Origin: Bradyrhizobium neotropicale
GTDB taxonomy: Bacteria; Pseudomonadota; Alphaproteobacteria; Rhizobiales; Xanthobacteraceae
NCBI RefSeq assembly: GCF_001641695.1
Contig: NZ_LSEF01000042.1
Location: 44,049 to 108,048, forward strand
Length of the DNA stretch: 64,000 nucleotides
Direction of reading: 5' to 3'
Below, piece by piece: positions 1-7,989 of the stretch (position 1 is the stretch's first letter; each line of letters begins with the position of its first letter). The notes under the pieces are model-generated. The model searched no databases and was not told the origin of the DNA. It worked only from the letters and a program-made list of their open reading frames with translations. Both the position numbers and the translations under genes were made by a program.

Positions 1-24
1 GGCTCGAGTCCGCATTGGACCCGC

Positions 25-651
25 ATGATGATGTCTCGCCTGCTCGCGGCTGTTCTCGCCGCCTATGCCCTGATCGCTCCCGCCGCTGCAATGGAGGCCG
101 ACCTTGCCAAGGTCGCGCGCGGCTCCGGCACGCCCGACATTCCCGGCTTGAAGATCGTCTGGCTCGCACCGTGGGGCGATGTCGCTCAGGCTCATGCCTG
201 GCGCAACATCATCGTGCATCAGACCGAAGGGCCGGCGGGCTCGGCGCGGGGCGGCGCGCAGGAGCAGTCGAAGAACCCGACCCGCCGCGGCGTCACGGTC
301 TGGGTCGAGACTGACGGCACGGTCTATTGGGCGGTTGCGGAAAATCTGGTGCCGACCCATGGCGACGGCGCCAACCGCAACGACAACAAGTACATCGACA
401 ACAAGACGACCTATCGCCAGGTCGTGCGCGACAATTCGATCGGCGTCGAGTTCGCCGGCAACTATCCGGACGTCACAGCGGGACCGACCGAGGCGCAGGT
501 CGCGGCGTGGCGGATCCTCGTCCGCGTGCTGCGCGCGCGCTACGACATCCCGCTCGACCACGTCTATGCGCACAACTGGATCGACTACAAGGACGCGCGC
601 TATTGCGAAGGCTGCTGGCTCGCGACGCTGGCGCGGACGTGGGGGGAGTGA
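25..651 (+). CDS. Secreted N-acetylmuramoyl-L-alanine amidase-like protein
   Basis: A 208-residue protein with a cleavable signal peptide (about residues 1-22, ending APAAAM). The rest resembles the Amidase_2/PGRP fold, zinc enzymes that cut the amide bond between N-acetylmuramic acid and the stem peptide in the periplasm. Visible support: an early His in IIVHQTEGP, matching the first zinc-ligand strand; a central VGVEF-like strand (SIGVEFAGNY); and a late VYAHNWIDYKDARYCEGC segment that supplies another His and a Cys where amidases place their last ligands. Three Met codons start the frame in a row, so the exact start could shift by two codons. It stands alone at the window edge. The amidase fold is likely; that it still cuts peptidoglycan is an inference. 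Confidence 0.75.
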   Translation: MMMSRLLAAVLAAYALIAPAAAMEADLAKVARGSGTPDIPGLKIVWLAPWGDVAQAHAWRNIIVHQTEGPAGSARGGAQEQSKNPTRRGVTVWVETDGTVYWAVAENLVPTHGDGANRNDNKYIDNKTTYRQVVRDNSIGVEFAGNYPDVTAGPTEAQVAAWRILVRVLRARYDIPLDHVYAHNWIDYKDARYCEGCWLATLARTWGE

Positions 652-659
652 GGGCCTCT

Positions 660-764
660 CGTCATTCCGGGGCGCGCGTAGCGCGAGCCCGGAATCCATC
701 GCGCCGCAGAGTTGGTGGATGAATGGATTCCGGGCTCGCGACTTCGTCGCGCCCCGGAATGACG
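660..764. repeat. REP-like palindromic repeat, cgtcattccgggg family
   Basis: Two inverted arms, cgtcattccggggcgcgcg at the left and cgcgccccggaatgacg at the right, each with an inner copy of ggattccgggctcg or its complement. The same family recurs at 39417-39533, and a degenerate form lies at 46416-46518. It sits between convergent genes. Confidence 0.85.
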
Positions 765-771
765 AAGGAGG

Positions 772-1113
772 TTATGTCGCCGCCGTCATCCACCCGAACA
801 AGCGCCGCATCAGCCCCGGCCGCTCGGGCAATTCTGGCGGCCCGTCGGCGGCGAGCACTCGCTTGAAGAAATAGTCCAGGAACACCATGTCGTTCGGCTC
901 GGTGACGGTGAACTGATCGTCGCCGAAGAAGACGCTGTAATCGTAGAAGAACGGCCCGACGAACGGAATCGTCGCGGTGCTGGCATAGTCCTTCGAGACC
1001 ACGAACTCCGCCGGATCCAGCCCGTGCTCGCGCATCGCCTGCTCGACCAGCGGCAGCTTGCGCATGAACTGGGCGGAGAAGCCGCCGACGGTGGACTGCA
1101 GGATGATCGACAC
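772..1113 (-). CDS. Conserved-looking hypothetical protein, 113 residues
   Basis: I do not recognise the family. The reading frame is open well upstream, but protein-like composition begins at a GTG (1113), giving a start of the form (M)SIILQSTVGGFSAQF; upstream the frame is arginine- and proline-rich and reads as shadow sequence. The product is soluble and acidic, with aromatic runs (PFVGPFFYDYSVFF) in the middle and a C-terminal FGWMTAAT. It lies downstream of rpoH on the same strand but beyond the rpoH terminator, so it probably has its own promoter. No transmembrane segment or signal peptide is evident. The start choice is a judgement on composition; no clear Shine-Dalgarno decides it. 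Confidence 0.5.
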   Translation of the reverse strand: MSIILQSTVGGFSAQFMRKLPLVEQAMREHGLDPAEFVVSKDYASTATIPFVGPFFYDYSVFFGDDQFTVTEPNDMVFLDYFFKRVLAADGPPELPERPGLMRRLFGWMTAAT

Positions 1114-1218
1114 GGCGCGAGCTCGGTCCGCTTGATGCTGACGCCTTTTTGGTCGGTTGAGCGGCGAACGCGGTTCAAGGCAAGCTCGGCCGGTTTGGCG
1201 CAGGGGGAGGGCCACCAA

Positions 1219-1249
1219 CAAAAAAAGCCGGCGTTGCCGCCGGCTTTTC
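1219..1249 (-). terminator. Rho-independent terminator of rpoH
   Basis: A perfect 7-bp stem, gccggcg/cgccggc (1227-1244) with a 4-nt loop, is followed on the minus strand by seven T residues. It starts 47 nt after the rpoH stop codon. Confidence 0.9.
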
Positions 1250-1291
1250 CGTCTTTTCGATCCGCCAATCTCTGGCGCAGGGAAGTTGCGC

Positions 1292-2191
1292 TTAGTGCGC
1301 GGCTTCCAGCGCAGCCTGTTCCTGCCTTGCGATCGTGCCCTTGACCGCGGCCTGCACCTTCTCGAAGGCGCGGACTTCGATCTGGCGGACGCGCTCGCGC
1401 GACACGCCGAACTCGGCGGCAAGGTCTTCCAGCGTCATCGGCTCATCGGCGAGGCGGCGCGCCTCGAAAATGCGGCGCTCGCGCGGGTTGAGCACGCCCA
1501 TGGCGCCGTTCAGGGCGTCACGGCGGTGATCATACTCCTCGTGCTCGGCCATCATGGCTTCCTGGTTGGGCGTATTGTCGACCAGCCAGTCCTGCCATTC
1601 GCCGGCCTCGCCGTCGTCGCGGATCGGCGCGTTGAGCGACGCGTCGCCACCGAGGCGGCGATTCATGTCGATCACGTCCTGATCGGTGACGCCGAGGCGC
1701 TTCGCAATGATCTTTACCTGGTCGGGGCGGAGATCACCCTCGTCCAGAGCGTTGATCTTGCTCTTCGCCTTGCGCAGGTTGAAGAACAGCTTCTTCTGGT
1801 TCGCGGTGGTGCCCATCTTCACGAGCGACCAGGAACGCAGGATGTACTCTTGAATCGACGCCTTGATCCACCACATGGCGTAGGTGGCAAGACGGAAGCC
1901 CTTCTCGGGCTCGAAGCGCTTCACCGCCTGCATCAAGCCGACGTTGCCTTCCGAGACGACCTCGGAGATCGGCAGGCCGTAGCCGCGATAGCCCATGGCG
2001 ATCTTGGCCACGAGCCGGAGGTGGCTGGTGACGAGTTGATGTGCCGCGTCGCGATCGTCGTGCTCGCGCCAACGCTTGGCGAGCATGTATTCCTGCTGGG
2101 GTTCCAGCATCGGAAACTTGCGGATCTCGGCGAGGTAGCGGGAAAGGCCGGATTCTCCATTGAGGACCGGCAAAGCAGCGGTACGGGCCAT
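1292..2191 (-). CDS. rpoH: RNA polymerase heat-shock sigma factor RpoH (sigma-32)
   Basis: A 299-residue sigma-70-family protein that directs RNA polymerase to heat-shock promoters. Region 2 is intact (SEGNVGLMQAVKRFEPEKGF then LATYAMWWIKASIQEYIL, about residues 80-117). The RpoH box typical of sigma-32, QKKLFFNLR, lies at 132-140, and region 4 ends with LAAEFGVSRERVRQIEVRAF. Length matches the family (about 285-300). The ATG follows a strong Shine-Dalgarno (tttggagggcgc). It is downstream of rluD on the same strand, an arrangement common in alphaproteobacteria, separated by about 215 bp that probably holds its own promoter. Rhizobiales usually carry several rpoH copies; which paralogue this is cannot be told from the window. 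Confidence 0.97.
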   Translation of the reverse strand: MARTAALPVLNGESGLSRYLAEIRKFPMLEPQQEYMLAKRWREHDDRDAAHQLVTSHLRLVAKIAMGYRGYGLPISEVVSEGNVGLMQAVKRFEPEKGFRLATYAMWWIKASIQEYILRSWSLVKMGTTANQKKLFFNLRKAKSKINALDEGDLRPDQVKIIAKRLGVTDQDVIDMNRRLGGDASLNAPIRDDGEAGEWQDWLVDNTPNQEAMMAEHEEYDHRRDALNGAMGVLNPRERRIFEARRLADEPMTLEDLAAEFGVSRERVRQIEVRAFEKVQAAVKGTIARQEQAALEAAH

Positions 2192-2406
2192 AGTGCGCCC
2201 TCCAAAGGTTCAGGCCCCCGATAGCGGCGGGCCAGGCAGACGACCGCTTGGTTAAAGCCGGCCGGACTGCGATGTTCCGCGTTGGTCTTTCAACGCAGGC
2301 GCAATATACCCCATCGAGGGTCGTTTAGGGAAGGATTGCTGACGTCACGTCCCCGTGTGGCAGCTATAACTTTTTGTAAGGTAAGGCTTTTCTGAAGGAC
2401 CCTGCG

Positions 2407-3414
2407 TCATAGCGCCGCTTTCAGAGCACCTTCAAGGAGAAGCAAATCCTCCGGCAGGGGCGCCTCCCAGTGGAGTAATTCTCCCGTCCTCGGGTGCTCC
2501 AATACCAGCAGATAGGCATGCAGGGCCTGCCGTCCAAGGGCGGCCAAAGCCGCCTGCGACTGGAGGCCGAGCTGGTTTGCCTTGGTCTTGAAATGCGGGC
2601 CATAGACGGCGTCTCCCATCAGGGGGTGGCCGATATGGGCGAGGTGGACGCGGATCTGGTGGGTGCGTCCGGTCTCGAGCTCGCAGGCGAGCAGCGCCGC
2701 GACGCCCTTGCCGTCGCGCCCGGCAAAGCTCTGAAGGATCTCCCAATGCGTCACCGCCTCGCGGCCGGTCTGGCGCACCGCCATCTTCTCCCTCGCGTGC
2801 GGATGGCGGTCGATCGGCGCGTCGACCGTCCCGCGCTGGCGGTTCGGCAGCCCCCAAGCGAAGGCCATGTAGCCGCGCCGCATCGCGCCCGTCCGGCCGT
2901 GATCGGCGAATTGCGCGGTCAGCGATTGGTGGGCGAGGTCGTTCTTGGCGACCACCATCAGCCCCGTCGTGTCCTTGTCCAGCCGGTGCACGATGCCGGG
3001 CCGGCGCACCCCGCCAATGCCCGACAGCGAAGAGCCGCAATGAGCGATCAGCGCATTCACCAGCGTGCCGGTCTCGTGGCCGGCCGCCGGGTGCACGACC
3101 AGCCCCTTCGGCTTGTTGATGACGATGATGTCGTCGTCCTCGAACACGATATCGAGGGCGATGTCCTCGCCCTTCGGCTCCGCCGGGGCTGCCTCCGGCA
3201 CGTCGATTATGATCGTATCGCCGGCGGCGACGTGATAAGCGGGGTCGCGGACCGCGGCGCCCTTCAGGCTCACCGCGCCCGCCAGAATCAGGGCTTTCAG
3301 CCTTGATCGCGACAGGTCCGGCAGGCGCGCGGCCAGCACCCGGTCGAGCCGGGCCGAGCCCTCGTCGCCGGCAACGACAACCTCCAACCTTTGCGCTGAC
3401 CCAGAGCCCTGCAT
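2407..3414 (-). CDS. rluD: RluA-family 23S rRNA pseudouridine synthase (RluD-like)
   Basis: A 335-residue pseudouridine synthase that should isomerise uridines of 23S rRNA. An N-terminal S4 RNA-binding domain (about 17-70, ARLDRVLAARLPDLSRSRLK) precedes the catalytic domain. The signature IVHRLDKDTTGLMVVAK carries the catalytic Asp (residue 146), and the ELETGRTHQIRVHLAHIGHPLMGD motif lies near the C-terminus. The chosen ATG at 3414 gives the usual S4 start; an upstream extension would run through the coding sequence of the opposite gene. Its start codon shares bases with the start codon of the plus-strand gene at 3413, so its promoter and ribosome site lie inside that gene. Confidence 0.93.
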   Translation of the reverse strand: MQGSGSAQRLEVVVAGDEGSARLDRVLAARLPDLSRSRLKALILAGAVSLKGAAVRDPAYHVAAGDTIIIDVPEAAPAEPKGEDIALDIVFEDDDIIVINKPKGLVVHPAAGHETGTLVNALIAHCGSSLSGIGGVRRPGIVHRLDKDTTGLMVVAKNDLAHQSLTAQFADHGRTGAMRRGYMAFAWGLPNRQRGTVDAPIDRHPHAREKMAVRQTGREAVTHWEILQSFAGRDGKGVAALLACELETGRTHQIRVHLAHIGHPLMGDAVYGPHFKTKANQLGLQSQAALAALGRQALHAYLLVLEHPRTGELLHWEAPLPEDLLLLEGALKAAL

Positions 3415-3754
3415 GACGACCGAAACCGCTGTTCCCGAACCGACCCCCGAGCAGGCCGCGCTGTTCGCGCGGGTGCGGCGGATGATGCTGATCGCGGGGT
3501 TGACCACGGCGCTGGCAATCTGCGCCGTCCTGATCGCGGTGGGCTACCGCCTTTTCAAGTCGGAGGGAAGGGCGGCCGAGGCCCTGAGCGACGTCACCGC
3601 CACCCTGCCGAGGGGCGCGAGGATCGTCTCGACCGCGGTCGCGGGCGACCGCCTCGTGGTGACCCTCGACGTCGGCGGGGCAACCGAGATCCGCACCTTC
3701 GACGCCCACACGTTGAAACCGGCCGGCAAGCTGAAATTTGCCAATGAGCCATAA
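3413..3754 (+). CDS. Small single-pass membrane protein, unknown function
   Basis: A 113-residue protein of unknown function. Residues 1-25 are acidic and cytoplasm-like (TETAVPEPTPEQAALFARV), one hydrophobic helix spans about 26-45 (MLIAGLTTALAICAVLIAVG), and a soluble tail ends with alternating beta-type strands (DRLVVTLDVGGATEIRTFD). Its ATG shares two bases with the rluD ATG on the other strand, and the stop lies just before tRNA-Glu. The tight head-to-head pairing suggests shared control with rluD, but no role can be assigned. Confidence 0.75.
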   Translation: MTTETAVPEPTPEQAALFARVRRMMLIAGLTTALAICAVLIAVGYRLFKSEGRAAEALSDVTATLPRGARIVSTAVAGDRLVVTLDVGGATEIRTFDAHTLKPAGKLKFANEP

Positions 3755-3810
3755 AAGGCTGGTTCGGTCCTTGCGGCGGACAAATTTCGAGGCTATTGGC
3801 TAGCCCTCAC

Positions 3811-3885
3811 GCTCCCTTCGTCTAGCGGTTAGGACGCGGCCCTCTCAAGGCTGAAACAGGGGTTCGATTCCCCTAGGGAGCGCCA
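3811..3885 (+). tRNA. tRNA-Glu (anticodon CTC), CCA encoded
   Basis: Cloverleaf traced by hand: acceptor GCTCCCT (3811-3817) pairs with AGGGAGC (3875-3881), the T arm is GGGGTTCGATTCCCC, and the anticodon CTC is at 3844-3846 by base-for-base alignment with E. coli tRNA-Glu over the anticodon and T arms. CCA is encoded at 3883-3885. Its 3' flank marks the left edge of an accessory block. Confidence 0.95.
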
Positions 3886-3900
3886 TTTTGCCACCGGTCA

Positions 3901-3918
3901 GAACAAAACTGCGAACTC
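3901..3918 (+). repeat. Left arm of 18-bp inverted repeat bounding the accessory block
   Basis: GAACAAAACTGCGAACTC, a perfect reverse complement of 7990-8007. It begins 15 bp after the end of tRNA-Glu. The match is directly visible; a role as an element boundary is inference. Confidence 0.85.
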
Positions 3919-4106
3919 TGCGGGCGCCGGCCGAAGACTGACGACCTTCCGCTCGGGATGGTGCTTTGGCGGCGAAAGCCAGCCGGCCTTTTGTCTTCTG
4001 CCCAATCATCGAGATCGTGCCGGTTTGATCGCTGCCGTCGATGCCGCCCTTCGCCGTCGTCCTCCGGTCGGCATGAGGGGTCGAGAGGCGCGGCAGCCGG
4101 ACGCCG

Positions 4107-4146
4107 TTGACTTGAACTGTACGGTACTGTACGGTTCTCTCGGAGG
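4107..4146 (+). promoter_or_regulatory. Toxin-antitoxin promoter with tandem 10-bp operator
   Basis: TTGACT (4107-4112), a 17-bp spacer and TACGGT (4130-4135) form a plausible sigma-70 promoter. Spacer and -10 are covered by two exact direct copies of actgtacggt (4116-4125 and 4126-4135). A Shine-Dalgarno ggagg (4142-4146) precedes the antitoxin ATG. Repeats in this place are the usual layout for antitoxin autoregulation. Confidence 0.65.
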
Positions 4147-4150
4147 CAAA

Positions 4151-4408
4151 ATGGTGGACCTCATCTTGCGTAAAGGCGCGGAAGAAGCTCGCAATCAGCT
4201 CCCGGATCTTCTTGAGGCCGCTGAGAAGGGCCGTTCGACGATCATTACCAGGCATGGCCGCCCCGTTGCCGCGTTGGTGCCGATCGAGGCGTATGGCGCG
4301 GCCGTTCGCCAGCAGCCGTTGACGCCCGTTGCAGGATCCGGTCGTGGGCTCTGGGGAAAGAACAGTGCCCGCACGCTTCGAAAGCTGCGTGACGAATGGA
4401 GCCGCTAG
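4151..4408 (+). CDS. Phd/YefM-type antitoxin
   Basis: An 85-residue antitoxin candidate. The N-terminal half matches the Phd/YefM fold (RKGAEEARNQLPDLLEAAEKG, then STIITRHGRPVAALVPIEAY), which dimerises and binds DNA; the C-terminal half, rich in basic residues and ending LRKLRDEWSR, is where such proteins wrap the toxin. The ATG at 4151 has a strong ggagg 4 nt upstream, and longer in-frame extensions would run through the promoter repeats. The stop overlaps the toxin start by 13 nt, indicating translational coupling. It likely represses its own promoter through the tandem operator at 4116-4135. Confidence 0.85.
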   Translation: MVDLILRKGAEEARNQLPDLLEAAEKGRSTIITRHGRPVAALVPIEAYGAAVRQQPLTPVAGSGRGLWGKNSARTLRKLRDEWSR

Positions 4409-4821
4409 CTCTTTCGGATCTGCCGCAGGACGCGCTGGTTTTGATCGACTCGGCACCCGTCATCTATTTTCTTGAGGGGCATCCGAAATTCGGACCGCGC
4501 TTCAAGCCGCTGTTCGAAGCTCACGAAACAGGGCGCCTGCGCTTTGCCGTGACGACCATCACCATTGCCGAGGTGCTGACCGGGCCTCTGCAGGCCGGTG
4601 ACGACGTGCTTGCGCGACGTTACCGGGCGATCCTGGAGTCGTGGCAACCGGTCGCGCTTGACGTCGACATTGCGGAAAGCGCTGCGAGACTGCGGGCGTC
4701 GCTCCGTCTCAAGCTGGCAGACGCCGTTCAAGCGGCTAGCGCATTGGCGATCAACGCGGCCGCACTCGTGACGCATGACCGTGATTTCTCACGCGTGCGT
4801 TCGCTGCGTATAATTTCCTGA
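4396..4821 (+). CDS. PIN-domain ribonuclease toxin (VapC-like)
   Basis: A 141-residue PIN-domain protein, in the family of Mg-dependent endoribonucleases that cut tRNA or rRNA to stop translation. The acidic metal ligands are all visible: D18 (LIDSAPVIYFLE), E59 (ITIAEVL), D109 (LKLADAVQAASAL) and D128 (VTHDRDFSRV). Length is typical. The start lies inside the antitoxin gene. The mix of a Phd-like antitoxin with a PIN toxin is common. It appears intact; activity is not shown by sequence alone. Confidence 0.87.
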   Translation: MEPLALSDLPQDALVLIDSAPVIYFLEGHPKFGPRFKPLFEAHETGRLRFAVTTITIAEVLTGPLQAGDDVLARRYRAILESWQPVALDVDIAESAARLRASLRLKLADAVQAASALAINAAALVTHDRDFSRVRSLRIIS

Positions 4822-4956
4822 AAGGCCCAGCGACTCGTTGTTCCGCTATCATTGCCGGGAGTTGCCATGTCGTCGATCGGTGTCTCACTGCTCAACAGCC
4901 TTCGTTCGGTTGAGCGTCCGGGCGACTTTTGCGTCAGCGGAATTCGGGAGATCTTC

Positions 4957-7152
4957 ATGCCGACGATCGATGTCGACGGCGTGGGCAGGATCGCCTTTCC
5001 GATCCTGCCCGTCCAGGCCGAGCAGCTCGTCGCAATCGCCGAGGCAGCCCCCTATGGAGGGGGCGAGGAGACGGTGGTCGATCGCGAAGTCCGGAGAACT
5101 TGGCAGGTCGATTCGGCCAAGGTTCGGATCGGAGGACGTCACTGTAACAAGACCCTTGCCGGACTCGTGGCCGACGTAGCCCTCGGGCTCGGTGTGAGCG
5201 AGCCGGTGGCGGCCGACTTCTATAAGCTTCTTGTCTACGACACCGGCAGCTTTTTCGTCGACCACCGCGATACCGAGAAGGTCCCGGGGATGTTCGCGAC
5301 ATTGGTGCTCGTACTGCCCTCGGCCCATAGTGGCGGCGAGTTGGTCGTAAAGCATCTCGGCCGGGAGATGGTGCTCGACCTGCGTCCGGAGGAATCGTCG
5401 GAGATCGGCTTCGCGGGCTTCTATGCCGACTGTGTGCATGAGGTGCGTCCTGTTAAGACGGGATGTCGCCTGGCCCTCGTCTATAATCTGCGTTTTTCCG
5501 GCAAGAGGCGCTCGCTGAAGGCGCCGGATTATCGCGCAGTGCAAGGGCGCGTGGTGGAATTGCTGCGCAGCTGGGCCAGCGCTGAGGACGAGCCTGACAA
5601 GCTGATTGTGTCTTTGGAGCATGCCTACACGCCGGCGGAGCTGTCGTTCAGTGCGCTCAAAGGGGCCGATGCGGGCGTGGCGTCCGTGCTGGTCAAGGCC
5701 GCCGCAGAGGCGGATTGCGATCTTCACCTCGCGCTGGTGTCGATCGAGGAGAGCGGCAGCGCCGAACATATCCCCTATTACGGCCGTCGTCGCCGTTGGA
5801 GCCGAGACGACGAAGAGGACGAAGACGAGGAGTTCGAGGTCGCCGAGGTTATCGACCGGGCGCTGATCCTGTCCGAGTGGCGGCGTCCCGACGGCGGCGA
5901 GGCGGGATTCGACGAATTTCCGTTCGCCGAGGACGAGCTGTGCCCGCCCGACGCTTTCGAGGATCTGACGCCGGACGAGCAGCACTTTCACGAGGCGACG
6001 GGCAATGAAGGCGCGTCCTTCGAGCGCACCTACCGCCGTGCCGGCTTCGTGCTGTGGCCGACCGCGCGCAGGCTCGCGGTGCTGAACCAGGCCGGCCTCC
6101 GCACGACACTGCCCTACCTCGAAGAAGTGACGGCGCGTTGGGTGGCAAGCAAGGCATCGATGCAGTCGCCATTGTGGGATGAGGCCGATGAGCTTTCGGG
6201 GCATATGCTGCGCTCGTGGCCCCGTTCGTCTTGGCGAAGTGACGACGACGCCGAAGTCGGCCGGATGCTCGATGTGCAGGTCCGTCTTGGTAACGTCGCT
6301 CACATCGATGCGTTTCTCGCCGAACTGTCCGCCCAAGGCCACTATGTCGCGCGCGACAACGCCGCGATCCTGTCTGCGGTCGCCTTGCTTCCGGCCTCGC
6401 GCGCGACCGAGCTCCTCGTCAGAATTGTCAGACGAAACGCGGCTGCCCATCTCAGCGCCTGCGGCGATCTGCTGCTGCGCTGCATCGCGGCGCTGGCCGA
6501 AACGAGCTGCGATCTCATACAGATCGGCTCAGCTTTGATCGACGTCTTGCCGGGCGATCCGGCGCGGCCGAAGCAGGTCGATACCTGGCAGGTCGACGCT
6601 TGGCAGCGGCCAAAGCCCGTCAAGTCTGGCTTCGTCGTCGACCTTTTGACAGCGACGAGCCGGATCGATTCGGCGCTTGCGGCGCGTGCGATCGAGCACC
6701 TGCTCTCCTGGCCGAAGACATACCAGCCGGACGACGTTCTGGTCCCCGCTGCTCTCGCGATTGCCAAGCTGGCGGAGAGCAGGGCTTGGCTGGCGGTGGG
6801 GCGGCTCCGAGAAGCGTGTCTCGATCACCTGCGCAGGCGCATCGCGCTCCCGCTGGAAGCGCCGCGAGACTGGACCAGGATCAACCCGCTCAAATGCACC
6901 TGTGCCGATTGCCGTGGACTGGGCGCGTTCCTGGTTGCCTCTGATCAACAGCAATGGCGCCTGAAGGCGGTCCAGGATCGGAGGACCCATGTCGAGCAAA
7001 GTGTTCGGAGCGCAGGGTGTGACCTTGACCTGACGACAGAAAGACGCGGCAGCCCCCACACGCTGATCGCCACCAAGAACCAGGCCAGCTACGAACGATG
7101 CGCAAAACAGCGGCAGCAGGATCTGGAGCATGTATCGGTGCTGGGCGGATGA
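4957..7152 (+). CDS. Large protein with N-terminal 2OG-Fe(II) dioxygenase domain
   Basis: A 731-residue protein whose first 180 residues form a prolyl-4-hydroxylase-type double-stranded beta-helix. The iron triad is visible as H103 and D105 (FFVDHRDTEK) and H161 (ADCVHEV), with R171 ten residues later placed to bind 2-oxoglutarate. This predicts oxidative hydroxylation of a protein or small substrate. A strongly acidic linker follows (about 282-300), then a long helical region of no recognised family and a Cys cluster (KCTCADCRG, about 645) that may bind zinc. I chose the ATG with gggag 6 nt upstream, where the domain begins; ATG 4867 or TTG 4852 would add 30-35 residues. It lies within the inverted-repeat-bounded block. 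Confidence 0.8.
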   Translation: MPTIDVDGVGRIAFPILPVQAEQLVAIAEAAPYGGGEETVVDREVRRTWQVDSAKVRIGGRHCNKTLAGLVADVALGLGVSEPVAADFYKLLVYDTGSFFVDHRDTEKVPGMFATLVLVLPSAHSGGELVVKHLGREMVLDLRPEESSEIGFAGFYADCVHEVRPVKTGCRLALVYNLRFSGKRRSLKAPDYRAVQGRVVELLRSWASAEDEPDKLIVSLEHAYTPAELSFSALKGADAGVASVLVKAAAEADCDLHLALVSIEESGSAEHIPYYGRRRRWSRDDEEDEDEEFEVAEVIDRALILSEWRRPDGGEAGFDEFPFAEDELCPPDAFEDLTPDEQHFHEATGNEGASFERTYRRAGFVLWPTARRLAVLNQAGLRTTLPYLEEVTARWVASKASMQSPLWDEADELSGHMLRSWPRSSWRSDDDAEVGRMLDVQVRLGNVAHIDAFLAELSAQGHYVARDNAAILSAVALLPASRATELLVRIVRRNAAAHLSACGDLLLRCIAALAETSCDLIQIGSALIDVLPGDPARPKQVDTWQVDAWQRPKPVKSGFVVDLLTATSRIDSALAARAIEHLLSWPKTYQPDDVLVPAALAIAKLAESRAWLAVGRLREACLDHLRRRIALPLEAPRDWTRINPLKCTCADCRGLGAFLVASDQQQWRLKAVQDRRTHVEQSVRSAGCDLDLTTERRGSPHTLIATKNQASYERCAKQRQQDLEHVSVLGG

Positions 7153-7191
7153 TGTTGGCCCTGCACCGCACGGAACAGCGGGATCGACGAA

Positions 7192-7884
7192 ATGAGCCGG
7201 AAAAATCGCGTCCCACTTGCCGATCGCGTCGCCAAAGCGGCTGAGGCGGCACTTGCCGCCCGGCACTATGTGAGCGCTATCGACGTCCTCGTCGGGATTG
7301 GGTGGCTTGACGCCACAGAGCTGGCGCGCTGGCACCGCGGGCAGATCGAATGCCTTGAGGCAGTCGTCCGGACCAATCTGCCGCGCATCTCGGAAGCCAT
7401 GCGGCTATTCCGGTCTTGGGCGTCCGCGCGAGGATTGCTTGCAAGCGAGACCGCGTATGTCGCTCGTACGCCGCGACGCCAGACACTGCGCTTCAGCCGA
7501 AGCGGAAATCCCGCGATCGAGACGTCATACCGGACGCACTGGGTATCGCCTGAGCTTTCTGAGAAGAAGCGCGAACGCCTGACGGAAAAGACAAGCCGCG
7601 CCCCGGAACTGGTGGTGGTCCAGTCCCTGAATGCCGAATGGAAATGCCATCGTTGCGGCGGCGCCGGCGATCTCTTGATGATGGAGACTCCGGGGCCGAC
7701 GTGCCTGCGCTGCGTTGGCCTTGATGATCTCGCCTTCCTGCCGACGGGCGATGCCACGCTGACGCGGCGCGTCAAGGCGGCCAGCGCGCGCTATGCGGTC
7801 GTCGTGCGCTTCAGCCGCACCCGCCGCCGCTACGAACGACAGGGTCTGCTGGTTGAGCCGCAGGTCCTGGCAGATGCACGCTGA
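7192..7884 (+). CDS. Zinc-ribbon protein resembling a truncated DUF2293 protein
   Basis: A 230-residue protein lying 39 nt after the oxygenase gene on the same strand, so probably co-transcribed. It has a helical N-terminus (SAIDVLVGIGWL...RWHRGQIECLE), a middle that is rich in Arg and Lys, then a clear four-Cys ribbon (WKCHRCGG and PTCLRC) and the segment ARYAVVVRFSRTRRRYERQG. From memory, DUF2293 proteins share the ribbon and this RYERQG segment but continue for another 100 or more residues with the DUF2293 domain; here the frame ends at once after LLVEPQVLADAR. It may be a truncated relic or a short variant. The function of the family is unknown. Confidence 0.65.
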   Translation: MSRKNRVPLADRVAKAAEAALAARHYVSAIDVLVGIGWLDATELARWHRGQIECLEAVVRTNLPRISEAMRLFRSWASARGLLASETAYVARTPRRQTLRFSRSGNPAIETSYRTHWVSPELSEKKRERLTEKTSRAPELVVVQSLNAEWKCHRCGGAGDLLMMETPGPTCLRCVGLDDLAFLPTGDATLTRRVKAASARYAVVVRFSRTRRRYERQGLLVEPQVLADAR

Positions 7885-7989
7885 TCGAAGGGCTGAACTG
7901 CGCCTGCCAGGACGGCTTCGTCCAAACGGTCCTAATGCCGATAAGCGCGAAGTTTTTCTTGAAACTATGTAGGAATTTCAATGACGTAG

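Noticed and set aside
3845..4456. Minus-strand frame of about 200 codons across tRNA-Glu and the antitoxin
   Set aside because: Its start region and tail are antisense to the antitoxin and tRNA; the C-terminal MALPRGIEPLFQP-like end is the well-known artefact of reading tRNA sequence.
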